From contig JAWPHD010005121.1 in assembly GCA_037043455.1 (NCBI GenBank), positions 1-64,000 on the forward strand: DNA of 64,000 nucleotides, in the 5' to 3' direction. The DNA is from Cyrtodaria siliqua. Taxonomy: Eukaryota; Mollusca; Bivalvia; Adapedonta; Hiatellidae. The notes below the pieces were generated by a model, which did no database searches, was not told the origin of the DNA, and saw only the letters and a list, made by a program, of their open reading frames with translations. How positions within the stretch are numbered: position 1 is the stretch's first letter; each line of letters starts with the position of its first letter. Positions 11,139-22,135 of this stretch are shown piece after piece. Made by a program: the position numbers and the translations under genes.

Positions 11139-12812
11139 CAGGGTTCTCCACAGGATTATTTTCAAGCATAGTGGCATAGTAGCGCGTGCTGGGGGAGGGT
11201 ACGGGAGGGGGAATCCCCCTCATGTGTTCGATTTTTTTGGCTTCTAGTAACTGCCTGTATTGACGGTGAGGCACTCTTTTGTGTGATATAAGTGATGTTA
11301 GGAAGCCATATATAATTATATATTTATGATAATAAACAATATAATAAATAATCCATGTTTTAAGACTTTTATTTTAAAAAAAATCTCATAAAAATATTAA
11401 CTAAAATAAGTTCATACACAATAATACATACACAATAATACAACACACATCAACACAACATGCAGCATCTGAAATACATACAATAAACAATAATAAATAA
11501 TCTATGTTTTAATACACGATGAAGAAGAAAACATACAAAGATTTATTATAAGTTTATACACAATAATACAACATATACATCAACACATCATGCACACATA
11601 TAATACCATCAACTACACAATATTCATCCCTGGAAATAAAACAGCACATTTGATAATACTTAAAAAATATAACCTTAGCACTCAAATAAATCCAACACAA
11701 GTTAGCCCATTCAATGTCTTGACTTGTACATATTAGCTAGCAGTTCCTATTCAGATGCTTGACCTTCTAGGTCTGGCCATGTGCCATTCTTCCACTGCCC
11801 TGTCATATTCAAACTGATGGAGGTGGGCCCTGCATTGTTACTGCCAGCAGTGCATTGAGAACTCTGTTACACAGAGTTGACCTGTGCTGTCTTAATTCAA
11901 TCTGCTGTTGATGTTTGAAGAAGCAGACCAACAGCTGCAATATTGTACAAGTTTGGGTGAGACTTCTGAAGCTCTCTTTGTAACCTCCCTCACTTGTCTC
12001 CACTCGATCATCATTGAATCTTCATCCTGGTTAAGGTGGCGGGCCAAGGTCTGAAGAAACATATATAAATAATTTAATATATTATAAATATATAATAGAC
12101 CAACACGCTTAATAATAGTAATAACTGAATTATTTTTGTTTTATTTTGTAAGTAATTTCTAGTATTTTTGTTTTCAAAATATTGACAAGCTTTGAAGTAA
12201 ACAGATAAATAAACTACCTTCATTTCTTCTTTTCTTTTTTCAAATGACCAGATATTATCCCACAATTGCTATTTATTTTATTTATTAACGCACAAACTTA
12301 AATCAAATGACAACCAAAACAATTATACTTACTTACGCAAAACAAACAAACTCCTGCACATCACATCTTTCATTTCCGTCTTGAACAATACACGTTAGCC
12401 GATACACAAACTGCCAATATTAACAAACTGTCCAGTTCAACTGCTTTAAGTTACATTCTCACATCCCAATTATCTCCGAATTACTGATTAATCCACAACA
12501 ACCCGACAATCCAATCAACTCGTGATAATTGCAATTTGTTGTCAACAATCCACTAATCACACAGCGTGTTATCGCACGTTCTGCATACTGCATAGATCAG
12601 TCACGTGTTACTTGTGTGTATTGTTTGACGCGAGTTTATGAATTTGTGTACGGTGCGCATAAGGGTTTTTAAAGGCGGCGTTTGCCTTCAGATCAAAGCA
12701 CCGCGCTCTGGTTTTTAAGCATAGCGGCGCAGTTTAGGCACCGCGGGATGTAAGATTTTGGAAGTCAAGCGCAGCGGCTCCGCTATGCTTAAATGGCCTG
12801 TGGAGAACCCTG
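11139..12812 (-). mobile_element. Nonautonomous hAT-like element 2 (1674 bp)
   Basis: Terminal inverted repeats CAGGGTTCTCCACAGG (11139-11154 and reverse complement at 12797-12812), flanked by the 5-bp duplication CACTT (11134-11138 and 12813-12817). Only 10 bp of original DNA lie between the target duplications of elements 1 and 2. The TIR is a relative of that of element 1, not identical. Internally AT-rich with a transposase fragment on the minus strand. Confidence 0.87.
11760..12003 (-). pseudogene. hAT transposase C-terminal relic, frameshifted
   Basis: Minus-strand reading gives L-C-N-R-V-L-N-A-L-L-A-V-T-M-Q-G-P-P-P-S-V and a stop. Shifting by one base near 11815 continues F-E-Y-D-R-A-V-E-E-W-H-M-A-R-P-R-R, which resembles the C-terminal end of hAT transposases. 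It is an inactivated remnant. Confidence 0.5.
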
Positions 12813-13279
12813 CACTTTAAGACAGGTTAAGTTAGGGTACAGAATTGAATTGTTTGACAGCATGATTGAATTATTTAGATCCACTCCCAGAGACAGGATG
12901 CAGATGAATCCAGTAACACCAGGATCACCCTAAATTTTAGTAGTTAATGATATCAACGGATCATTTACATTTCCGGAATTTTACTTCAATAACCCCCCAG
13001 TTAACGGTCCTATCCGACTGACATGATTTAGGTAATTTAGAGCCACTCCCACAGAGAGGGAAGGGGCAAAAAGGATTCCAGGGTCACTCTAAAATTACTG
13101 GGGGCAAATTTTGTCAATAACAGAAAGGGTTTCCAGGGTCACTCTAAAAATGTAATATATTACAATGGTTTGTTTACATTCCCGGAAAATAACTTTAATA
13201 ACCCTCAGTCACCGTTTCTGTTTGATTGACAAATCAGTGAAGGTGCTTAGTTACTCACAAGAGCACACATTTATGTATC
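12813..13279. repeat. Duplicated non-coding block before the 24-bp satellite
   Basis: Contains gacaggttaagttagggtac, taacaccaggatcacc, ggatcatttacatttccgga and ccagggtcactctaaa. Nearly the same block at 32368-32810 also leads into the 24-bp satellite, and part recurs at 30340-30500. Part of the segmental duplication; no gene seen. Confidence 0.7.
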
Positions 13280-13648
13280 CAAACACTTTCAGACTCTAAC
13301 CCACACACTTCCACACACTTTCAGACTCTCTAACCCACACACTTTCAGACTCTCTAACCCCCCACACACTTTCAGACTCTCTAACCCACACACTTTCAGA
13401 CTCTCTAACCCACACACTTTCAGACTCTCTAACTCACACACTTTCAGACTCTCTAACCCACACACTTTCAGACTCTCTAACCCACACACTTTCAGACTCT
13501 CTAACCCAAACACTTTCAGACTCTCTAACCCACACACTTTCAGACTCTCTAACCCACACACTTTCAGGCTCTCTAACCCACACACTTTCAGACTCTCTAA
13601 CCCACACACTTTCAGACTCTCTAACCCACACACTTTCACAATCACAGT
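13280..13648. repeat. 24-bp satellite array 1 (~15 units)
   Basis: Unit cacactttcagactctctaa+ccca, 24 bp, nearly uniform. Minus-strand open frames (repeats of V-C-G-L-E-S-L-K) exist only because 24 is divisible by three. Confidence 0.92.
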
Positions 13649-13763
13649 ATTTGTAAGCTACCTCTATTCCATTTATGAATCAGCAAATTTGTTAAATTCT
13701 CTCGTTACTCACTGATTGATCACAGTGAAACCAAACAGGTACTTAAAGGCATAATCAGATAAG

Positions 13764-14010
13764 TTGGTTGGTTGGTTCTATGGTGTTTTACGTCATTTTC
13801 AACACATGTAAGGTTATATATGACGGTCGATTTTTTGTGCTGGAGGCAGACCAATCACTTTTCCTGGGTAGAACCAGTAACTCCCGCCATCCTAAGAATC
13901 GACACTTCTCACTTACAAGTCAAGCTCCCAGTGGGATTCGAAACTACAGCGGTGAGAGGCGAAGATTTACAATGCAACGTAGTTAACCATTCGGCCACGG
14001 AGACGCGCCT
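13764..14010 (-). mobile_element. tRNA-derived SINE, full length with target duplication
   Basis: The minus strand begins ggcgcgtctccgtggccgaa+tggttaa (A box like tRNA-Leu/Ser) and carries gtttcgaatcccac (B box) about 50 bp on, then a tRNA-unrelated body and an accaaccaacc tail. Perfect 11-bp direct repeats aatcagataag lie at 13753-13763 and 14011-14021. Related copies lie at 38309-38540 and as fragments at 1365 and 18855. The two overlapping plus-strand frames here are not genes. Confidence 0.85.
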
Positions 14011-14074
14011 AATCAGATAAGACCATTAGAACTTTTTTTAAATATACTGAAAGAAAAAAGAAATGCATAATCAA

Positions 14075-15010
14075 ACAAGAGGTCAATGATCTTGAAGCTC
14101 TATTGATTGATTTTGATTTCAGGAAGTAGTCGCTACAGACTCGTTTTTAGAAAAATTGTTTTTAGCCGTGGCGGCCATCTTGAATTTTCGGCCGACCTGA
14201 AATTTTGCTAGGATCAATAAGACACCAACAGCAACATTCCTGTGAAGTTTCATGAAAATCCGTCAAGTAGTTTCAGAGGAGTAGTCGCTACAAGTTTTCA
14301 TTTTATCACTCTATGTAAACAAAGATGGCCACTGAGAGCCATGTTTAACATCGAATCAAAACGATTTTTGACAAGGACCAACATCATGTCATGCTGATCA
14401 TTTTAGAAAAAGTCCCATATCAATATCACTTATAGTTTTCAAAAAGTAGTCGCTACAAACTTGTATTTTGAAAATCTATTTTAAGCCATGGTGGCCATCT
14501 TGAATTTCCGGCCGACCTGAAATTTTGCTAGGATCAATAAGACACCAAGAGCAACATTAGTGTTAAATTTCATGAAAATTCGTTAAGTAGTTTCAGAGGA
14601 GTAATCGCTACAAGTTTTCATTATATAACTCTATGTAAACAAAGATGGCCACTGGCAGCCATGTTTACCGTCGAATCAAAATAATGTTCGACTCGGATAA
14701 CCATCATGTCATGTTGATAATTTTAGAAAAAGTCCCATATCGATATCACTTATAGTTTTCAAGAAGTAGTCGCTACAAACTTGTTTTTTAAAACTCTATT
14801 TTTAGCTTTGGCGGCCATCTTGGATTTCACATCAACATGAATTTTTGCTAGGATCAACTAGACTTTATGGGCAACATTTCTGTAAAGTTTCATGAATATC
14901 CATCCAGTAGTTTCAGAGGAGTTGTCGCTACAAATAAAAGTTTACGGACAGACGGACAACGGACGCCGCACCACGGCATAAGCTCTGCTGATCTCTGATC
15001 AGTCGAGCTA
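14075..15010 (+). mobile_element. Pearl-like element, full length
   Basis: Begins ACAAGAGGTCAATGATCTTG. It has ~320-bp core units, a short acggacagacggacaacgg tract, then gccgcaccacggcataagct and the terminal hairpin ctgctgatctctgatcag...gagcta. It is inserted in a TIR element: actgaaagaaaaaagaaatg lies just to the left. Confidence 0.8.
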
Positions 15011-15540
15011 AAAACAGTACTTTGAAAGAAAAGCAATGCTTTCAACAAACTGCTGTTCCTCAAGATTAAAAGTGATGTCTGGCAATGTCCCTAATAACTC
15101 ACGGTCGAAGTTTATTGAATATTTTGTAATTACCGCAATTTCCTTTTACACTCCATATCTATTTCAATTCCATGCAATTACTGCAGATACATTTTAATTT
15201 AGGGACTTGAGACGATTTGGATGTGATTCTATGTGAAAGTCTTTCACCAATAACTTGTAATGTAAAGACTAAAGACACTGTGGTACATGCTGCATCCACC
15301 AGGAGTTACTGCTTGGCGATTTGGATGGGATTCTATGTGAAATGTTAATCTTTTCACCAATGACTTGTTGTGTAAAGACTAAAGAAACTGTGGTATACAC
15401 TGTATCCACCAGGAGTTACTGCTTGGTAAATTTTGTATTTTTTATGAATTGATTAAATAAGAAATTATTTACCTATATTATCTAACATCTCAACAGCAAA
15501 AAATCACTTAAGTTATTCAATTTTGCTATGAGCCATAAAT
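15011..15540. other. No gene seen; short local duplication
   Basis: A segment with catccaccaggagttactgcttgg occurs twice (15293-15325 and 15402-15427), giving a ~100-bp direct duplication. Otherwise unremarkable AT-rich DNA. Confidence 0.5.
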
Positions 15541-15542
15541 AG

Positions 15543-15985
15543 ACTGAAAAGAAAAAGAAATGCATACTGCTCATCGAATGGTATGGGGCGACATTAGGCC
15601 TGTCCTTTCGTAAAGAAGGTTTAAACATCACCGAACACACCAATGGTTACCCCTTTAACGTTTCATTATCGACAGAATGCGCATTTGGCTCAAGCAGGTG
15701 AGCAAACTTGGGCTTTAAACTTTGCAATCTCTTAACACTAAGCACAATACTGAAATGGCTTGATTTTTTCAAGCTAAACTTCAACATTTACGAATTTTGT
15801 GTAACAAAGTATACTTTGATTAAAAGCTAGGTCTACTACATGACAGATTTGTCCTATCTGTAGTTAGTTGTAGCCCCTTTTTGTACAAACCACATTGAGA
15901 TATCTGGAATATTAAGTGGAATTAGGTGTATATAATAGTGTAGTATAGGCAATTTTTTCATTATGCGTTTCTTTTTCCTTTCAGT
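15543..15985. mobile_element. Short TIR element (actgaaag...aaacgcata family)
   Basis: Left end actgaaaagaaaaagaaatg and right end gcgtttctttttcctttcagt are inverted repeats. A larger relative in the opposite sense lies at 38579-39504. Both enclose a frame for L-L-I-E-W-Y-x-A-T-L-G-L and E-H-T-x-G-Y-P-F-x-V-S-L-S-T-E followed by a GTGAGC donor (15567-15697, plus strand), probably a leftover exon of an unidentified autonomous parent. Confidence 0.6.
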
Positions 15986-16019
15986 ATATAATTTAATTAA
16001 TATGAATTGAATTGGATTT

Positions 16020-16200
16020 TATAGTGGCATCAACAGCTAAGGTCATATGGTGACTTTCCAGCTTCCACTGGTGGAGGAAGACCCCAGGTGCCCCTCCGGG
16101 CAATTTTCCAGCACGGACGAGCACCTGGGTAGAACCACCGATGTTCCGCAAGCCAACTGGATAGCTTCCTCACATAAAGATTCCTAGGCCCCTGAAATTT
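16020..16200. mobile_element. SINE-like or MITE-like repeat fragment
   Basis: ccactggtggaggaagaccc, aggtgcccctccgggc and gcacctgggtagaaccac look like a molluscan short repeat, GC-rich against its surroundings. Only one copy in the window, so the call is by appearance. Confidence 0.3.
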
Positions 16201-16364
16201 AATTAATATGTACTTTGATCACAAAACAAATACTTCACAAAAAAATATAGCTCCCTACGATTATAACAAAAACTCGCCGACTCGTTGAGCTTAAAAAACA
16301 AAAATTACACTCAATATGAGTCCCTGAATTTCATGCGCTTGTACCTTTTATATGGAACTAAAGC

Positions 16365-16454
16365 GCTTTATGAGACTAATTTTATTTTGATCGACATCCG
16401 TAATTCTTCCAGATCACCTCTAGTCCCATTAACTATCTACTCACATGAACTAAC
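16365..16454 (-). other. Conserved intron flank downstream of G3 donor
   Basis: Seven differences from the G4 flank over the 76 bases next to the donor (counted by eye), although the adjoining exon has diverged far more. This is the clearest sign that the flank itself may be constrained. Confidence 0.6.
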
Positions 16455-16704
16455 CTGAAATCTGTTTAGGGTGACGCTAGTGTCGGCCGAAAATTGAATG
16501 GCAAAAGGCGTGAATAGCACAGTAGTCAGATTCACAGCCTGTAGCAGAAGGATCGTCATAAACACCACCTCCGACTGAAGTCTCCCGCCCGAGTACACAA
16601 AACAAACGAACGTTAAAAACGAGATCAGCTTGACTGCTACAAAGAAAGGTCCCACATTTAGGGCCCTAATGTATCCAAGCACTTTAACTTTTTTTGCCTC
16701 ATCC
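16455..16704 (-). CDS. ABCC4-like: ABCC4-like alternative exon G3 (TM5-TM6, most divergent)
   Basis: Third copy, 250 bp, phase 2 in and 0 out, acceptor aaattttacag, donor GTTAGT. It starts D-E-A-K-K-V-K-V-L-G-Y-I-R-A-L-N. Variable parts read V-G-P-F-F-V-A-V-K-L-I-S-F-L-T and Q-A-V-N-L-T-T-V-L-F-T-P-F-A-I. By eye it shares about 57% of residues with G4, yet keeps the F-V-C-F-V-Y-S-G-G-R-L-Q core and an open frame. The changes fall mainly in membrane positions of TM5 and TM6, as expected if it makes a transporter with a different substrate path. Its downstream intron flank remains about 91% identical to that of G4 over 76 bp. Confidence 0.86.
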
Positions 16705-17086
16705 CTGTAAAATTTGAAGAAGAAAACCCGTACAAATGACACACTTTTTTCTGATTGAGATCTGGACATCATTATATCAAATGTATTCAGTTTTTAACAG
16801 ACACGCTATTCTACAAAATTAATGCAAGTCATGCAGACAGTAAAAACAGTTTTCCACAAAAACAAAAACAACTATGCACTGTACAACAATATACAACTAA
16901 ACTATACAATACAAAAATGCTGGAAAAGAATTAAGGTGAGAACAAGAAACCAGGCATTAATTTAAACAAGAAACCAGGTGTTAATGTAAACATGAAACCA
17001 GGTGTTAATGTGAATGAGGAACAAGAACTAATGCAACAACATGACTGTTCCAAAGAACCAAGCCCAAATAAAGTAATGGTGAACTG

Positions 17087-17870
17087 AGACAGTTATGTAA
17101 TTAACATAAATCAGTGTCTGTATAACTTAATTTTCTCATTATTTACTTAAAACAATGTTCATGAAACACAAGAAATTAGTATTTCAGAGAATCAGAGAAT
17201 ATATTATTATGTAAATTTTAACATTGCTTGTTAAAATCAAAACATTGCTTGTTGAGAGATTTGGTTGTTAAAATTTGAACATCACTTGTTGAAATCAAAA
17301 CATTGCTTGTTGAGAGATTTGCTTGTTAAAATTTGAACATCACTTGTTGAAATCAAAACATTGCTTGTTGAGAGATTTGGTTGTTGAAATTTGAACATCA
17401 CTTGTTGAAATCAAAACATTGCTTGTTGAGAGATTTGGTTGTTGAAATTTGAACATCCCTTGTTGAAATCAAAACATTGCTTGTTGAGAGATTTGGTTGT
17501 TGAAATTTGAACATCCCTTGTTAAGAAATTGGAAAATGCTTGTTGAATTCATAAAATTGCGTGTTGAAATCAGAACATTGCATGCTCAAATCAGAACGTT
17601 TCTTGTTGAAATTTGAATACTGTTTGTTAAGACATTGAGACAATATTGCTTGTTGAAATCAAAACTGCTTTCTGAAATTGAAACATTGTTTGTTTGTTGA
17701 AACTGGAATACTGCTTATTGAAACAGGGATATCCATTGTTGAGGAATTGGAATAATGCTTTTTCTTATCAGACACTTCTTTTTGCAAAATAGAAATATTG
17801 CTTTTTTGAAACTGAAACATTGCTTGTTGAGATCAGAACATTGCTTGTTGTAATCAGCGCTTACAATAAG
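17087..17870. repeat. Second copy of the cttgttgaaatc minisatellite with flank
   Basis: Starts with the same ~100-bp unique flank as window position 1 (agacagttatgtaattaac) and continues into the same repeat. It lies 383 bp to the right of exon G3, so flank and array belong to the duplicated unit around the G exons. A pearl-like element interrupts its end at 17882. Confidence 0.85.
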
Positions 17871-17881
17871 AATAACAATAA

Positions 17882-18821
17882 ACAAGAGGTCAATGACCTT
17901 GAATCTCTACTGATTGATTTTGATTTCAGGAAGTCGTCGCTACAGACTTGTTTTTTGAAAAATTATATTTAGCCGTGGCGGCCACCTTGAATTTCCGGCC
18001 AACCTGAAATTTTGCTAGGATCAATTAGACATCAAGAGCAACATTCCTGTGAAGTTTCATGAAAATCCGTCAAGTAGTTTCAGAGGAATAGTCGCTACAA
18101 GTTTTCATTATATAACTCTATGTAAACAAAGATGGCCACTGGCAGCCATGTTTAACGTTGAATCAAAATAATGTTTTACTCTGATAACCATCATGTCATG
18201 CTGATCATTTTACAAGAAGTCCCATATCAATATCACTTATAGTTTTCAAGACGTAGTCGCTACAAACTTCTTTTTTAAAAATCTATTTTTAGCTGTGGCG
18301 GCCATCTTGAATTTCTGGCCGATCTGAAATTTTGCTAGGATTAATTAGACATTAAGAGCAACATTCCTGTAAAGTTTCATGAAAATCCACCATGTAGTTT
18401 CAAAGGAGTAGTCGCTACAAGTTTTTACTATATAACTCTATGTAAACAAAGATGGCCGCTGGCAGCCATGTTTAACGTCGAATCAAAACGATTTTCGACA
18501 AGGACCAACATCATGTCATGCTGATGATTTTAGAAAAAGTCCCATATCAATATCACTTATAGTTCTCAAGAAGTAGTCGCTACAAACTTGTTTTTTAAAA
18601 ACCTATTTTTAGATTTGGTGGCCATCTTGGATTTCACATCAACATGAATTTTTGCTAGGATCAACTAGACTTCATGGGCAACATTTCTGTAAAGTTTCAT
18701 GAAAATCCATTTAGTAGTTTCAGAGGAGTAGTCGCTACAAAAAAAGTTTACGGACAGACAGACGGACAGACGGACGCCGCACCACGGCATAAGCTCTGCT
18801 GATCTCTGATCAGTCGAGCTA
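17882..18821 (+). mobile_element. Pearl-like element, full length
   Basis: ACAAGAGGTCAATGACCTTG start, core units, acggacagacagacggacag tract, gccgcaccacggcataagct and a hairpin ending gagcta. The minus-strand frame 18665-18850 is spurious. Confidence 0.82.
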
Positions 18822-18854
18822 AAAACAACAGATTCTTCACTTGGGTTCACATCA

Positions 18855-19085
18855 GAAGAATTTAGTTGTTTGAATGGAGTTTTACGTCTTTTCTAGCACA
18901 TGCTAGGCCATACACGACGTTCGAATTTTGTGGTAGAGGCAGACCACCCCATTTTACATGGGCAGAATCAGTACTGTATACCTCCCGCCATCCGTAAGAA
19001 CCGACACTTTCTCACTTGACAAGTCGAGCGAGCTCCATGTGGTATTCAAACCTGAGTGGTGAGAGGTGACAATGTTTTAGAAGCA
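18855..19085 (-). mobile_element. Diverged SINE copy
   Basis: Same body as the 13.8-kb SINE (ttttacgtc, cgaattttgtggtagaggca, ctcccgccatccgtaagaac), with a decayed tRNA-like head near 19035-19080. Confidence 0.55.
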
Positions 19086-19179
19086 ATCTGGCACACAGTG
19101 TCTGTAAGCTAAACTTTAAAGTCTATTTATGCATCTGCTGATTTGTCACTCACTCAATGATAACAGTTTTACCAAGGAG

Positions 19180-19325
19180 ATGTTTTAAAGGCAGAATAAG
19201 ACCATTAAAACTTCTTTTAAAGGCATAAGATGACCATTCATGATTATAACTTCTTTTAAAGGCATAAGATGACCATTTATGATTATAACTTCTTTTAAAG
19301 GCATAATAAGACCATTAGAACTTCT
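19180..19325. repeat. Three short tandem units (aaaggcataagatgaccatt)
   Basis: A ~55-bp unit containing gattataacttcttttaaag repeats about three times. A single version is at 1540-1590. Confidence 0.65.
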
Positions 19326-19356
19326 TTCCAAGTTGCATATAACAATCGGAAGTAAA

Positions 19357-20827
19357 ACAAGAGGTCAATGACCTTGAAGCTCTACTGATAGATTTTTGAT
19401 AGCTAGGTCAACATTCCTGTGAAGTTTCATGAAAATCCATCAAGCAGTTTCATAGGAGTAGTCGCTACAAGTTTTCATTATATTACTCTATGTAAACAAA
19501 GATGCGGCCATGTTTAATGTCAAATCAAAATAATTTTTGACAAGGATCAACATCATGTCTTACTGATCATTTTAGAAAAAGTCCCAAATCAATATCACTT
19601 ATAGTTTTCAAGAAGTAGTCGCTACAACTTGAATTTGAAAATCTATTTCAAGCCATGGCGGCCATCTTGTATTTCCGGCTGACCTGAAATTTTGCTAGGA
19701 TCAATTAGACATCAAGAGCAACATTCCTGTAAAGTTTCATGAAAATCCGTCGAGTAGTTACAGAGAAGTAGTCTTTACAAGTTTTTACTAGATAACTCTT
19801 ATGTAAACAAAGATGGCCGCTGACAGCCATGTTTAACATCGAATCAAAGAGATTTTCGACAAGGACCAACATCCTGACAAGCTGATTATTTTAGAAAAAG
19901 TCCCATACCAATATCACTTACAATTTTCAAGAAGTAGTCGCCATAAACTTGTTTTTTGAAAATCTATTTTTAGCCGTGGCGACCATCTTGAATTTCCGGC
20001 CGACCTGAAGTTTTTCTAGGATCAATTAGACATCAAGAGCAACATTCGTGTGAAGTTTCATGAAAATCCGTCAAGTGGTTTCAGAGGAGTAGTCGCTACA
20101 AGTTTTCATTATATAACTCTATGTGAACAAAGATGGCCGCTGGTGGCTATGTTTAATGTCAAATCAAAATAATTTTTGACAAGGATCAACATTATGTCAT
20201 ACTGATCATTTTAGGAAAAGACGCATATCAATATCACTTATAGTTTTCAAGAAGTAGTCGCTACAAACTTGTATTTTGAAAATTTATTTTTAGCCGTGGC
20301 GGCCATCTTGAATTTCCGGCCGACCTGAAATTTTGCTAGGATCATTTAGACCTCAAGAGCAACATTCCTGTGAAGTTTCATGGAAATCTGTCTAGTAGTT
20401 TCAGAGGAGTAGTCGCTACAAGTTTTTACTAAATAACTCTATGTAAATAAAGATGGCCGCTGGCAGCCATGTTTAATGTCAAATCAAAACGATTTTCGAC
20501 AAGGACCAACATCATGTCATGCTGATCATTTTAGAAAAAGTCCCATATCAAGATCACTTATAGTTTTCAAGAAGTAGTCGCTACAAACTTGTTTTTTAAA
20601 AATCTATTTTTAGATTTGGTGGCCATCTTGGATTTCACATCAACATGAATTTTTGCTAGGATCAACTAGACTTCATGGGCAACATTTCTGTAAAGTTTCA
20701 TGAAAATCCATTTAGTAGTTTCAGAGGAGTAGTCGCTACAACAAAAAAGTTTACGGATGGACAGACGGACGGACGACGGACGCCGCACCACGGCATAAGC
20801 TCTGCTGATCTCTGATCAGAAGAGCTA
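19357..20827 (+). mobile_element. Pearl-like element, full length, four core units
   Basis: Starts ACAAGAGGTCAATGACCTTG. Several core units are followed by gacagacggacggacgacgg, cgccgcaccacggcataagc and a hairpin ending agagcta. Confidence 0.82.
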
Positions 20828-21180
20828 AAAAACAATAAAAAAACAAAATTTGAAAAAACAAGAAGTACCTTAGAAGCAAATCGCTTACAACAGTATCTGG
20901 CTATCTGCTACAGTAAGAATACAGTAAGAATTTTAAATAGATATAAAACTAGCTTGTGATAGCTATACTTTATATAAAGTGTGTGCACAAGTCTTCTAAA
21001 TGTGTAATTTCCTTTGTAATGAATGACTTGAGAACACTAACAAGTATAATTTCCTTTGCTTTAACCCTTAATCCGCTTCATATATTTAATGGACTGTTTC
21101 TTCTTTGAATTAAGACCATTCCATTTATGTGACAAAGGGATGTTTTGGGGGGTATGACTGATCAGCAGCTGGACATTGTA
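20828..21180. other. No gene; fragment of ttaaccctta MITE
   Basis: At 21060-21200 lies ttaacccttaatccgcttca, then tttgaattaagaccattcca and agcagctggacattgtaaac, matching the MITEs at 56885 and 60496 but without a clear right end. The rest is featureless. Confidence 0.55.
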
Positions 21181-21975
21181 AACCCTGATCAGCCTGCAAG
21201 TTATGACTGCAGAACTCTACTATGCTTGTCATATGACTGAAGAACACCTCATACTCATAATTTCCTTGGTCATATGACTGCAGAACACTAATATGCTGGT
21301 CATATGACTGCAAAACACCCGATACCCATAAGTTCCCCGTCATATGACTGTAGAACACTAATATGCTGGTCATATGACTGCAAAACACCCCATACCCATA
21401 AGTTCCCTTGTCATATGATTGCAGAACACGAATATGCTGGACATATGACTGCAAAATGCCCCATAGCTATAAGTTCCCTTGTCATATGACTGTAGAACAC
21501 TAATATGTTGGTCATATGACTGCAAAACACCCATACCCATAAGTTCCCTTGTCATATGACTGTAGAACACTAATATGCTGGTCATATGACTGCAAAACAC
21601 CCATACCCATAGGTTCCCTTGTCATATGACTGTAGAACACTAATATGCTGGTCATATGACTGCAAAACACCAATATCTATTTATTAGTGTAATTTATCTT
21701 GTCATACGACTGTAGAACACTAATACACCTATTTTCCTTTGCTATATGACTTTAGAACACTAATAAGCATAATTTCCTTTGTTATACATCTTACTAATTA
21801 ATGAAATTTTCTTTCTTATATGCCTTCCACTTATTAGCGTAATTTTCTTTTTTTATATTACTGCCACTTATTTGCATAATTTTCTTTTTTATATTACTTC
21901 CACTAATTAGCGTAATTTTCTTTGCTAAATGAATTAAAAACTCTAATTAACCATATGTCAATGCTTGACAATGAT
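21180..21975. repeat. gtcatatgactg minisatellite, second array
   Basis: ~72-bp units as at 4050, followed by the same decaying flank (tatgccttccactta, acttatttgcataatttt). Paralogous to 4050-5130 and therefore part of the unit carrying exon G2, as the first is with G4. Confidence 0.82.
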
Positions 21976-22135
21976 TGAATAAGAAATTATATCCCTCGAT
22001 TATTTCGCATTTCAAATATTAAAATATCACTGAGATAACATACATATTTATGTAATTTATATTTCTCGTAATAAGAGCACCTCCATTTTCGACCTTCTGA
22101 ATCAAAAATTCCCGCCCAAAAAATTCAAAATTCAA

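Noticed and set aside
13289..13645. Repeat proteins with V-C-G-L-E-S-L-K units
   Set aside because: These come from the 24-bp satellite; frames are open in more than one register and the same happens in all three arrays.
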